Shown: piece by piece, positions 1-8,126 of the stretch
How the letters are laid out: each line of letters opens with the position of its first letter
Numbering within the stretch: the first letter of the stretch is position 1
Assembly: GCA_963708235.1 (NCBI GenBank)
Contig: OY970200.1
Location: 1,798,001 to 1,862,000 of the forward strand
Direction of reading: 5' to 3'
DNA length: 64,000 bases
Source: G963708235 sp963708235
GTDB taxonomy: Bacteria; Actinomycetota; Acidimicrobiia; Spongiisociales; UBA5794
Notes under the pieces: generated by a model
Told to the model about the DNA's origin: nothing
What the model saw: the letters and a program-made list of their open reading frames with translations, nothing else
Database searches by the model: none
Translations under genes and position numbers: made by a program

Positions 1-2034
1 GTGGATGTCGACGTCGTTGGCGAATGCCTCGACCAGCCCGGCATCACCCGAGAGATGGGCGAGGATCCGCAGCTCGATCTGGGAGTAGTCGGCCACCAGC
101 AGCGTGTGCCCGGGCGCCGACACGAACGCACGGCGGATGATCCGACCCTCTTCGGAGCGGACCGGGATGTTCTGCAGGTTGGGCTGTTCCTGCGAGAGCC
201 GCCCGGTCGATGCCGCCATCTGGTTGAAACGCCCCCGGACCCGGCCATCGGCCTCGATCAGCGGGAGCATCGCATCGACATAGGTGGACCGCAGCTTCTC
301 CAGCTCGCGGAACCGCAACAGGTGGTCCACCACGGGATGTTCGGTACGGAGCTTCTCCAGGACGGAGGCGTCGGTGCTGGGGACACCCTTGGGGGTCTTC
401 TTCAGCACCGGCAGCGACAACCGGTCGTACAGGATCTCACGGAGCTGCAGGGTGGAATTGACGTTGAACGGGCCACCCGCCGCCTCGTGGATCTCGCCCT
501 CGAGCACTCCGAGACGGTCACGGAGATCGATGCTGAGCTGTTCGAGGAACGGTCGGTCGACCCCGACCCCGGTGTGTTCCATCCGGGCCAGCACCGGCAC
601 CAGCGGCAACTCGATCTCTTCGTAGAGCTCGGTGCCCCCACGGGCGGCGAGCTGTTCCCGGAGCGGGCCGATCAGACGTGCCGTGGCAACGGCGCGCCGA
701 CCCGCCGCCTCCAGATCCGGTCCGGTGCCGTCGAAGTCGAACGCCCCCTGGGACGTGGCGGCCTGCTCCCCGGAAGCGGCGTCCAGGGTGAGACCGAGCT
801 GACGGAGCGCCAGTTCCTCCAGATCCGGGGTGCGTTGCGCCGGGTTGATCAGGTAGGCGGCCAGGGCGGTGTCGAACCCGGCCGTGGCGACCGCACCGTC
901 GCTGTCGAGAAGTTGACGCAGCACCCCCTTGACGTCATGGGAGGCAAGCCGGACCCCGGCGTCGAGATGCGGGTCGAGCAGACCCAGATCGTCGACCGGG
1001 ACGTAGCTGGCAGGACCCGTGCCGCCGTCGATCACCAGCCCGAGTAGCTCCCCGCCCTGACGGACCGGTTCGACCACGAGCAGGCCGTCGCTGACGGTGA
1101 GGTCGCTGGGATCGGAGGCGACGACGACCTCGACCTCGATCTCGTCGGTCTCCACCGGCGCCTGACCCCCGATCTCGAGCAGCCGCTCCCACAGGATGCG
1201 GAAGGCGAGCCCATCGAAGACGGTCTTGACCCGGTCCGGATCCCATCCGGAGACCTCCGCCGCCGCCAGGTCGACATCGCCGATCGGGACGTCGTAGACG
1301 AGTTCCATGATCTGGCGGTTGAGGAATACCTGGTCGTGGTGGGCGGCGAGGTTCTCCACCAGCTTCGGGGTCAGGTCGTCGAGATGTTCGTAGATGCCTT
1401 CCAGCGAACCGTACGTGGCGACGAGACGCTCCGCCGTCTTCTCCCCCACCCCGGGCACCCCGGGAAGGTTGTCGGAAGGGTCGCCGCGGAGGGCGGCGTA
1501 GTCGCGGTACTGCGTCGGGGGGATCCCGTAACGCTCCTGCACCCAGGCGGCGTCGGCAGTGACGGTGTCGGAGATGCCCCGTCGGGTGTAGAGCACGGCG
1601 ATGTCGTCGTCGACGAGTTGGAAGGCGTCGCGGTCGCCGGTGACCACCAGCACCTGCCAGCCTTCTCCCTTGGCCCGGGTGGCCAGCGTGGCAATCACAT
1701 CGTCGGCCTCGTAGCCGGGAGCCTCGATCTGGCGGATCCCCAGCGCCTCCAGCACCTCGTGGATCAATGGAAGTTGGCTACGGAACAGATCCGGTGGCGA
1801 CTCGCGCTGCGCCTTGTACTCGGGGAAGAGGTCCTTGCGGAACTGCGGGCCGCGCACATCCCAGGTCACCAGCACCGCATCGGGTCGTTCCTCGCCGAGC
1901 AGCTTGATCAGCATCGAGGTGAACCCGAACACCGCATTGGTCACCTGACCGGACGGGGTGGCCAGGTCGGACGGCAGGGCGTAGAAGGCGCGATAGGCGA
2001 GGCTGTGCCCGTCGAGGAGTGCCAGAGTCGCCAT
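1..2034 (-). CDS. polA: DNA polymerase I, 3' end beyond the window
   Basis: Repair and Okazaki-fragment polymerase. The first 678 codons are present, from ATG at 2034. Residues 1-~290 are the 5' nuclease domain (LLDGHSLAYRAFYALP near the start, then APGYEADDVIATLA and GDRDAFQLVDD with acidic metal ligands). A degenerate Exo I-like domain follows; I see no D-x-E motif there, so proofreading is probably lost, as in several actinobacterial and Thermus enzymes. The polymerase domain begins near residue 500, and motif A (DYSQIELR, Asp649) sits close to the cut end. Motifs B and C lie outside the window. A small coiled-coil gene lies 58 bp upstream on the same strand. The reading frame is uninterrupted. 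Confidence 0.96.
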   Translation of the reverse strand, partial: MATLALLDGHSLAYRAFYALPSDLATPSGQVTNAVFGFTSMLIKLLGEERPDAVLVTWDVRGPQFRKDLFPEYKAQRESPPDLFRSQLPLIHEVLEALGIRQIEAPGYEADDVIATLATRAKGEGWQVLVVTGDRDAFQLVDDDIAVLYTRRGISDTVTADAAWVQERYGIPPTQYRDYAALRGDPSDNLPGVPGVGEKTAERLVATYGSLEGIYEHLDDLTPKLVENLAAHHDQVFLNRQIMELVYDVPIGDVDLAAAEVSGWDPDRVKTVFDGLAFRILWERLLEIGGQAPVETDEIEVEVVVASDPSDLTVSDGLLVVEPVRQGGELLGLVIDGGTGPASYVPVDDLGLLDPHLDAGVRLASHDVKGVLRQLLDSDGAVATAGFDTALAAYLINPAQRTPDLEELALRQLGLTLDAASGEQAATSQGAFDFDGTGPDLEAAGRRAVATARLIGPLREQLAARGGTELYEEIELPLVPVLARMEHTGVGVDRPFLEQLSIDLRDRLGVLEGEIHEAAGGPFNVNSTLQLREILYDRLSLPVLKKTPKGVPSTDASVLEKLRTEHPVVDHLLRFRELEKLRSTYVDAMLPLIEADGRVRGRFNQMAASTGRLSQEQPNLQNIPVRSEEGRIIRRAFVSAPGHTLLVADYSQIELRILAHLSGDAGLVEAFANDVDIH

Positions 2035-2092
2035 CGCCGCCGAGTGTAGAGACGTGATCACCCGACCGAACCCGGGTGGGGTCCCCGTCCGG

Positions 2093-2371
2093 TCAGCCGC
2101 TCAGCTTGTCGAGGAGCTTGTCCCGTTGGGTTTCGAGCTTGAGCCGGGTCGAGCGCAACGCCTCGATGTGCCGCTCGAATCGTGCCACATCGGCGCCGGT
2201 CTCCCTGGCGTCCTCGCGGTCGAACGGACTCCCGGAAACCGCCGCATCACGTTGCGCATCGTCATGGAGATGCTGGTGGAAGATCAACTCCTCCGCCGCC
2301 AACTCCTCGTCCCGGATCGCCGCCGCAATCTGGTCGTTGAGGGCGAACAGCTTCTTCTCGATCCTGCGCAT
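2093..2371 (-). CDS. small coiled-coil protein of unknown function
   Basis: A 92-residue protein starting at ATG 2371. It is almost entirely charged helix: MRRIEKKLFALNDQIAAAI at the start and IEALRSTRLKLETQRDKLL near the end, with leucine/isoleucine spacing that suggests a coiled coil. There is no signal peptide, membrane segment or recognised catalytic motif. It lies 58 bp upstream of polA on the same strand and may be co-transcribed with it. I do not recognise the family. Its charged, heptad-like composition makes it more likely real than the overlapping frames on the other strand. Confidence 0.6.
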   Translation of the reverse strand: MRRIEKKLFALNDQIAAAIRDEELAAEELIFHQHLHDDAQRDAAVSGSPFDREDARETGADVARFERHIEALRSTRLKLETQRDKLLDKLSG

Positions 2372-2455
2372 CGCCGGAGCATACGCCGGGGGTGCGCTGA
2401 GATCGTGTCACTGTCGCTCGATACGGTGTCGCATGGCTGTCCCCACGGACCTGCA

Positions 2456-3223
2456 ATGAGATCCGAAGTCGAGTACCGCCGTGCCCTGGCATTGCTCGCC
2501 GACGGCCTCACTCCCACCCAGGTCAGCCGTCTCACCGGAATTCCACGCTCCACCATCAGCGGTTGGAGGCACGGGCGGTCTCCCGCCGATCGGGATCATT
2601 CGAACGCCGCAGGGGTGCCGTGCCCGGGGTGCGAGGCTCCGATCTCTGACGACCGAGCCTACGCCTACCTGCTTGGCGCCTATCTGGGTGACGGGTCCAT
2701 CAGCGCCCATCCACGCGGAGTTTTCCGCCTTCGCATCACCTGCGACGTGAAGTACCCGGGCATCATCGCCGAGATCGCCGCATGCATGGCGACGATCCGA
2801 CGATCGGACCGGATCGGCTTCAACCATCAGGTGGGCTGTCTCGACGTCAACAACTACTGGAAACACTGGCCCTGCGTCTTTCCGCAGCACAGCAGCGGCC
2901 GAAAGCACGAGCGGGCCATCGCTCTGGCACCGTGGCAGCAGCGCATTGTCGACGCCCACCCGCGAGCCCTCCTACGGGGACTCATCCACTCCGATGGCAA
3001 CCGACACATCAATGAAGTCGAGCGGCGACTGAAGGACGGACCGCGGCGCTACCGGTACGTTCGGTACATGTTCACCAACGCCTCTGCAGACATCCTCGGC
3101 ATCTGCACTGATGCCCTCGACTCGATCGGGATCTCATGGACTCGAACCGACCAACGCAACATCTCGGTGGCCCGCCGCGCCGACGTCGCCGAACTCGACC
3201 GCTTCATCGGTCCCAAGGTGTGA
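2456..3223 (+). CDS. HTH and LAGLIDADG-type endonuclease-like protein
   Basis: A 255-residue protein. Residues 12-40 form a helix-turn-helix (GLTPTQVSRLTGIPRSTISG), followed by a short Cys-x2-Cys knuckle (C56, C59). Two LAGLIDADG-like motifs come next: YLLGAYLGDGS near residues 71-81 and LLRGLIHSDGN near 172-182, each with the acidic residue expected at a metal site. This resembles the actinobacterial stand-alone proteins that join a HTH to a homing-endonuclease fold. It could be a site-specific nuclease or a regulator derived from one. ATG 2456 is chosen because the frame loses sense-like composition upstream. It diverges from the polA side and ends 23 bp before a tRNA-Leu gene. Confidence 0.75.
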   Translation: MRSEVEYRRALALLADGLTPTQVSRLTGIPRSTISGWRHGRSPADRDHSNAAGVPCPGCEAPISDDRAYAYLLGAYLGDGSISAHPRGVFRLRITCDVKYPGIIAEIAACMATIRRSDRIGFNHQVGCLDVNNYWKHWPCVFPQHSSGRKHERAIALAPWQQRIVDAHPRALLRGLIHSDGNRHINEVERRLKDGPRRYRYVRYMFTNASADILGICTDALDSIGISWTRTDQRNISVARRADVAELDRFIGPKV

Positions 3224-3246
3224 CATCGCTATACTCCGCGGAGCCA

Positions 3247-3330
3247 GCCGGAGTGGCGGAATCGGTTTACGCGCGACACTCAAAATGTCGTGCCCGTAAG
3301 GGCATGCGGGTTCGAGTCCCGCCTCCGGCA
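3247..3330 (+). tRNA. tRNA-Leu (anticodon CAA)
   Basis: The acceptor stem GCCGGAG pairs with CTCCGGC, the discriminator base is A, and no CCA is encoded. The anticodon stem CGACA/TGTCG encloses the seven-base loop CTCAAAA, giving anticodon CAA for codon UUG. The long variable arm expected of a class II tRNA (GTGCCCGTAAGGGCAT region) and a normal T-arm (GCGGGTTCGAGTCCCGC) follow. The length is 84 nt. Confidence 0.97.
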
Positions 3331-3336
3331 CCGAAC

Positions 3337-3372
3337 ACCCCTCGCTGACCCGTCTGCGGCACTCAGCGGGGT
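3337..3372. terminator. possible bidirectional hairpin between tRNA-Leu and trpA
   Basis: CCCC-T-CGCTGA and TCAGCG-GGG flank a ~14-nt loop, giving about nine paired bases with one bulge. It lies between two convergent genes and overlaps the trpA stop codon. No U-tract follows on either strand, so this is only a weak candidate. Confidence 0.35.
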
Positions 3373-4184
3373 GACCGCACCGCGGCAGCGAGATCGGCGA
3401 CGGCGTCGTGCAACGCCGATGCGGCGGATTCCGGGGTCGCCGCATCGAGCACCCGTTTCACCAGGGCCGACCCGACGATCACCCCGTCGACGTGCCGGGC
3501 GGCGGCGGCGGCAAGTTCCGGGGTCGAGATGCCGACACCGGCCACCAGCGGGGCGGTACCGAGCGGACGCAGTCGGGCGGTGAGCCGTTCCAGTTCATCA
3601 CCGGGATCATGCGCTCCGTCTCCGGTGACCCCGAGACGGGCGACGCAGTAGATGAACATCGGATCGGCGGCGACCACCTGACGAAGGCGGTCATCGTCGG
3701 TGGTGGGTGCGGCGAACAGCACCATTCCCACTCCGGCGGCGTCGGCGGCTTCGTGGAACACGGCGGATTCGTCGACCGGCACATCGGCGACGATCAGCCC
3801 GGTGGCGCCGGCGGCGGCGATCTGTTCGGCGAAACGCTGCGGACCGCGACGCATCACCGGGTTGGCGTAGGTCATCACCAGCACCGGCAACCCGGTGCGG
3901 GTGACGACATCTTCGATGATCCCGAGGCTGCGGGAGAACGAGGCACCGGCGGCGAGCGCCGCCAGCCCGGCGCTGTGGATCACCGGTCCGTCCATCAACG
4001 GGTCGGAGTACGGGATCCCGATCTCGAAACCGTCGGCGCCGGCGTCGGCCATGGCGACGAACAGATCCGCCGAGACGTCGGGGTTGGGCAGCCCGGCGGT
4101 CAGGTACGGGAGGAGAACGGCGCGCCCGTCGGCCTGTGCCGCGGCGAACACATCGGGAAGGACGGCAACGGTGGTGTCAGTCAC
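3363..4184 (-). CDS. trpA: tryptophan synthase alpha chain
   Basis: Cleaves indole-3-glycerol phosphate to indole and glyceraldehyde 3-phosphate, channelling indole to TrpB. The 273-residue TIM barrel is the usual length. The catalytic pair is visible as Glu54 and Asp65 in FEIGIPYSDPLMDGP, and the phosphate-binding end as GVGISTPE and VIVGSALVK. GTG 4184 is chosen as start because it overlaps the trpB stop by 8 bp and gives the family's normal N-terminus; the frame extends upstream but only as antisense-like sequence. It is the last gene of the leftward trp operon. Confidence 0.97.
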   Translation of the reverse strand: MTDTTVAVLPDVFAAAQADGRAVLLPYLTAGLPNPDVSADLFVAMADAGADGFEIGIPYSDPLMDGPVIHSAGLAALAAGASFSRSLGIIEDVVTRTGLPVLVMTYANPVMRRGPQRFAEQIAAAGATGLIVADVPVDESAVFHEAADAAGVGMVLFAAPTTDDDRLRQVVAADPMFIYCVARLGVTGDGAHDPGDELERLTARLRPLGTAPLVAGVGISTPELAAAAARHVDGVIVGSALVKRVLDAATPESAASALHDAVADLAAAVRSPR

Positions 4185-5403
4185 CGAGGGACGCGATCTG
4201 TTGGACGTCCTTGTCGCCGCGACCGGACAGGTTGAGCACCACGGTGCGGCCCTGGAGTGATTCGGCCTCACGGGCGATCCAGGCAAGGGCATGCGCCGAT
4301 TCGAGCGCCGGGATGATGCCTTCGGTCTGCGCCATCAGATGCAGGGCGTCGAGGGCTTCGTCATCGGTGACCGACTCGTAGCGGGCCACCCCGGTGTCCT
4401 TGAACCAGGCATGTTCGGGGCCGACACCCGGATAGTCGAGCCCCGCCGAGATGGAGTGGGCCTCCATCACCTGTCCGTCGTCGTCCTGGAGCATGTACGT
4501 GGCGGCGCCGTGGAGCACACCCGGCGACCCGGCGACGAGCGACGCCCCGTGTTTGCCGCTGCTGATACCGAGCCCGGCGGCCTCGACACCGATCAACTCG
4601 ACCCCGCTGCCGGCGTACGGGTAGAAGATCCCCATGGCGTTGGAACCGCCGCCGACACAGGCGACGATGACGTCGGGCAGCGGATGGTCGGGGCTGCCGC
4701 CGTCCATCTGCTCCTTCAGTTCCTCGCCGATGACCTTCTGGAACTGACGGACGATGTACGGGAAGGGATGGGGCCCGACCACCGAACCGATGATGTAGTG
4801 GGTGGTGTCGACGGTGGTCACCCAGTCCCGCATCGCCTCGGAGACGGCATCCTTGAGGGTCCCGGCGCCGTGCTCGACCGGGATCACCTCGGCGCCGAGC
4901 ATCCGCATCCGGTAGACGTTGAGCGCCTGGCGCTCGATGTCCTTGGATCCCATGTAGACGGCGCATTCCAGCCCGAGCAGCGCACAGGCGGTGGCGGTGG
5001 CCACACCGTGCTGACCGGCGCCGGTCTCGGCGATGACCCGGGGCTTGCCCATCCGCTTGGCGAGCAGCCCCTGTCCGACCGTGTTGTTGATCTTGTGGGC
5101 GCCGGTGTGGGCGAGATCTTCACGCTTGAAGTAGAGATCGAGACCGAACCGCTCGGAGAGGCGGTCGGCGCGATGCACCGGCGTGGGTCGACCGACAAAG
5201 GTCGCCAGCAGGCGGTTCAGTTCGGCGTGGAACCCGGGATCGGCCCATGCCTCCTCGAACGCCGCTTCGGTCTCGGCCAGTGCCGGCATCAGGGTCTCCG
5301 GGGCGAACTGGCCCCCGTAGTCACCGAAGCGTCCCCGCGAATCGGGGAGTTTCCGGGGCTCCGATGGGTCCCCTGTCTCGTTGCCGTGCGGTATCGCGGT
5401 CAT
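4177..5403 (-). CDS. trpB: tryptophan synthase beta chain
   Basis: PLP enzyme that condenses indole with serine to tryptophan. The 408-residue length is normal for a TrpB1. The PLP-binding lysine is Lys104 in HTGAHKINN, and the phosphate-binding loop GGGSNAMG is present. The N-terminal RGRFGDYGGQFAPETL is typical of the family. The ATG overlaps the trpF stop codon (ATGA), so the two are translationally coupled. Confidence 0.98.
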   Translation of the reverse strand: MTAIPHGNETGDPSEPRKLPDSRGRFGDYGGQFAPETLMPALAETEAAFEEAWADPGFHAELNRLLATFVGRPTPVHRADRLSERFGLDLYFKREDLAHTGAHKINNTVGQGLLAKRMGKPRVIAETGAGQHGVATATACALLGLECAVYMGSKDIERQALNVYRMRMLGAEVIPVEHGAGTLKDAVSEAMRDWVTTVDTTHYIIGSVVGPHPFPYIVRQFQKVIGEELKEQMDGGSPDHPLPDVIVACVGGGSNAMGIFYPYAGSGVELIGVEAAGLGISSGKHGASLVAGSPGVLHGAATYMLQDDDGQVMEAHSISAGLDYPGVGPEHAWFKDTGVARYESVTDDEALDALHLMAQTEGIIPALESAHALAWIAREAESLQGRTVVLNLSGRGDKDVQQIASLGD

Positions 5404-5996
5404 CTCCGTTTCGCCTCCTCGACGAATGCCGCCACCTTACCGAGGTCCTTGACCCCCGGTTCCACCTCCAGCCCACTCGACGCATCGACACCCCAGGGTC
5501 GCACCCTGCGCACCGCATCGGCGACGTTGTCGGGTCCGAGACCCCCGGCGAGGACGAAGTCGATCCCGAGATCCGACACCAGGTTCCAGTCGAACACCTC
5601 ACCGGTTCCACCGGCGAGGTCGGGGTGCGGGGTGTCGATCAGCGGGATCGCCCCGTCGCCGGTGAGTTGGAGCCCGGCGCCGGCGACATGGGGTCGCAGC
5701 ACCGTCAAACCCGCCGCGATCGCCGAGGTGACGATCTCCGCCGCATGGTCACCGTACGGCTGGATGGCGTCGACACCGGTGGAAGCCACCGCCGCCATCG
5801 CCTGCGACACATCGAACCCCACCACCAGCAGGACCCGAAGGACGGGAACCCCGTCGGCGAGGTATGCGATATCCGGCAGGGGAACATATCGGGGCGACCC
5901 GGGATGGGCGACAAAACCCACGGCATCGGCACCGGCCCCGACGGCGGCGTCCACGGCCTCGGTCGAGGTCAGTCCGCACACCTTGACCCAGGTCAC
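5400..5996 (-). CDS. trpF: phosphoribosylanthranilate isomerase
   Basis: Catalyses the Amadori rearrangement of phosphoribosylanthranilate, the step before TrpC. It is 198 residues from GTG 5996. The catalytic cysteine is Cys7 in WVKVCGLTS, and the phosphate site is FVLAGGLGPDNV. The GTG overlaps the trpC stop in GTGA, which fixes the start against a long in-frame upstream extension that has no family resemblance. Confidence 0.96.
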   Translation of the reverse strand: MTWVKVCGLTSTEAVDAAVGAGADAVGFVAHPGSPRYVPLPDIAYLADGVPVLRVLLVVGFDVSQAMAAVASTGVDAIQPYGDHAAEIVTSAIAAGLTVLRPHVAGAGLQLTGDGAIPLIDTPHPDLAGGTGEVFDWNLVSDLGIDFVLAGGLGPDNVADAVRRVRPWGVDASSGLEVEPGVKDLGKVAAFVEEAKRR

Positions 5997-6763
5997 GTGG
6001 CGGTCCGCAACGCGGCCACCAGGGCCGCCGGGTCGTCGGCCTGGACCAGCGCCTGACCGACCAGCACGGCGTCGTATCCGGCGGACGCCATCCTCGCCGC
6101 ACCGGCGACATCGGACACCGCACTCTCGGCGATCCGCACCGGGGTGTCGACCAACATCGGAGCCACCGACTCGGCAACCGCCAGGTCGGTGTGGAACGTG
6201 GTCAGATCCCGGTTGTTGACACCGACGATCGACGCCCCGGCACCGATGGCGACCCCCGCCTCTTCGGGACTGTGGACCTCGACCAGCGCCGCCAGCCCCG
6301 CATCGGCGGCCACCGCGATCAGCTCGGCGAGCTCCGTTGGCGCAAGCGCCGCCACGATCAGCAGCACCGCATCGGCACCGTGTGCTCTCGCCTCCCACAC
6401 CTGAGCGGCGTCGAGGGTGAAGTCCTTGCGAAGTACCGGAACCTCGACGGCGGTACGCACCGCAACCAGGTCGTCGAGCGATCCCGAGAAATGGTCGGGT
6501 TCGGTGAGCACCGAGATCGCCGCCGCTCCCCCGTCCTGATAGGCGACGGCCCGGGCCACCGGATCGAGGTCGGGGGCCATCGGTCCCGCCGACGGCGAGC
6601 GTCGCTTGATCTCGGCGATCACCTGGAGCCCACCGGCGGTGAGCGCCCCGACGAAATCCCGTGCCGGCAGCTGGTCGCCGGCCCGCGCCTTCAACTCGGC
6701 GAGCGGGGGCAACGCCGCGATCCGGAGGCGGGTGGTCCCGAGGATGGGTTCGAGCATGTTCAT
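5993..6763 (-). CDS. trpC: indole-3-glycerol phosphate synthase
   Basis: Closes the indole ring to make indole-3-glycerol phosphate. It is 256 residues. VIAEIKRRSPSAG contains the catalytic Glu51, Lys53 and Ser56, and VLRKDFTLD carries the second catalytic lysine. Later motifs GVNNRDLTTF and ISE-like RIAESAVS are in place. The gene starts 16 bp after a cytochrome c gene and overlaps trpF. Confidence 0.97.
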   Translation of the reverse strand: MNMLEPILGTTRLRIAALPPLAELKARAGDQLPARDFVGALTAGGLQVIAEIKRRSPSAGPMAPDLDPVARAVAYQDGGAAAISVLTEPDHFSGSLDDLVAVRTAVEVPVLRKDFTLDAAQVWEARAHGADAVLLIVAALAPTELAELIAVAADAGLAALVEVHSPEEAGVAIGAGASIVGVNNRDLTTFHTDLAVAESVAPMLVDTPVRIAESAVSDVAGAARMASAGYDAVLVGQALVQADDPAALVAALRTAT

Positions 6764-6779
6764 GACGGGATGTGATGTC

Positions 6780-7103
6780 CTATTGGAGGCTGCGGATGTG
6801 TTCGATCAGGCTTGCGACCTGCTCGTCCGAGAGACGGGTGAACGCAGGCATCGACCCAGGACCGACCCGCATCACCGCAATCAGTTGCTCGTCGGTGAGG
6901 CTTGCCGCATTCGACCCGCCATCGAGGGCCGGGGCGGCACCCGACCCGGCGCCCTCGCCACCGTGACACCCGGCGCAACTCACCCCGTAGAGCTCGGCCC
7001 CGAAGCGCCCTTCGGTGCGATTCCCGCTGCATGCGGTGAGCATCATCACGGCGGTGAGGATCGCCACCAGTCCGACGCGACGTCGCGCCATTCCGCTTCT
7101 CAT
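6780..7103 (-). CDS. c-type cytochrome lipoprotein
   Basis: A 107-residue exported haem protein. A basic N-terminus and hydrophobic segment (residues 10-22) end in the lipobox LTAC (Cys25), so it should be anchored outside the membrane by lipid. The haem-binding site is C-A-G-C-H at 43-47, and Met85 in GPGSMPAF is the likely sixth ligand. It looks like a small class I, CccA/CccB-type cytochrome. Its ATG overlaps the TGA of ygfZ (read in the restored frame), and trpC follows 16 bp downstream. CcdA, encoded four genes upstream, is a plausible helper for its haem attachment. The function in electron transfer is inferred. Confidence 0.9.
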   Translation of the reverse strand: MRSGMARRRVGLVAILTAVMMLTACSGNRTEGRFGAELYGVSCAGCHGGEGAGSGAAPALDGGSNAASLTDEQLIAVMRVGPGSMPAFTRLSDEQVASLIEHIRSLQ

Positions 7104-8126
7104 TCCCACACCTCGAGGGGGAGACCGGCGACCAGAGCCGTGGTGGTGCCACCGGGCCAGCGGACCGTGACCCGGCTGCCCGGCTCGATCTCGCGGCGGA
7201 CGGTGGCCATCCCGACCGGGGCCCGCATCTCCAGCGATTCGGCGAGCGAGGTCAGCGACCCGAACCGCTTTGGCGTCCTCGCCGGAATCGCCGTACAGCT
7301 CGGCCCCCAGTGGCGGCAAGACGTTCGCTTCGAAGATCAGACCACGCAGGTGCCGATTGACGTGGCCCCGCGAATCGATCCGGGCCACCAGTTCCTGACC
7401 GAGGTAGCAACCCTTGGTGAAATCGACGGCGTCGGCGACGAGGTCGGCCTCCTGAGGGATGGTGCGCTCGTCGATGTCGACGCCCATCACCGGTTCTCCG
7501 GCCTCGATGCGGACCGCATCCGCCGCCAACCGCCCGCAACGCACGGCACCGGGTGACGCAACCAGATCGGCCGCCGGGACCCCGACCACCACATATCGCG
7601 GGAGCGGGACCTTGGAGAAGGGAACCGCCGCCACCACCACTTCGCCGTGTCGAACCCAACCGGACGCCGGTGCGACGAAACCGGTCGCCCCGGTCACGAC
7701 CCGCGCCGCCTCCGGTCCCCATACATCCACGACGGGGGCTACCTCCGTCCCGATCACGGCATCGACCCGGATCTTGAAGCGGGCCAGATCCTGGGCGACG
7801 GTGGCGGCAACCCCGGGGTCGGCGAGCAGCCCGACCTCCTCTTCGCCACGGAGCACCCGGTGCGGCGCCCTCAGTTTGCCCTGGGGGGCGAGCAGGAGCG
7901 ACGCCGAAACGGCGCCGATCGCCATCGGCTGGACCGCCTGGCTGAGCAGACCGTCGAGGAACTTCACCGCATCGGGACCGGACACCCACACCAGTTCGTG
8001 CCAGTCGGTGACGACCCCGGCCCCGCCACGCAGCGCCAGGTATTCGCCGGTGACGTCCCCGAACGAGGCGGCACCACCACGCTGCGGGCCGGTGTCGGTC
8101 GAGACGGCTCGGGTCGGTTCGGTCAT
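7100..8126 (-). CDS. ygfZ: YgfZ/GcvT-like folate-binding protein, frameshifted
   Basis: Homologue of the folate-binding proteins that support Fe-S cluster enzymes. The start overlaps the trpE stop (ATGA at 8126). KGCYLGQELVAR, the family signature with its conserved cysteine, is intact. After it the frame breaks: GEDAKAV is followed by nonsense, whereas reading one base later gives GSLTSLAESLEMRAP and ends at GLPLEVWE with a TGA overlapping the cytochrome start. The total length of 1027 nt equals 341 codons plus stop and one extra base. The surplus base lies near 7262-7265, probably in TT of GCGGTTCGGG. A sequencing error or a recent mutation are both possible. Confidence 0.85.

Noticed and set aside
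1..1047. Plus-strand open frame at the window start
   Set aside because: It is antisense to polA, whose minus-strand frame is continuous and has all expected motifs.
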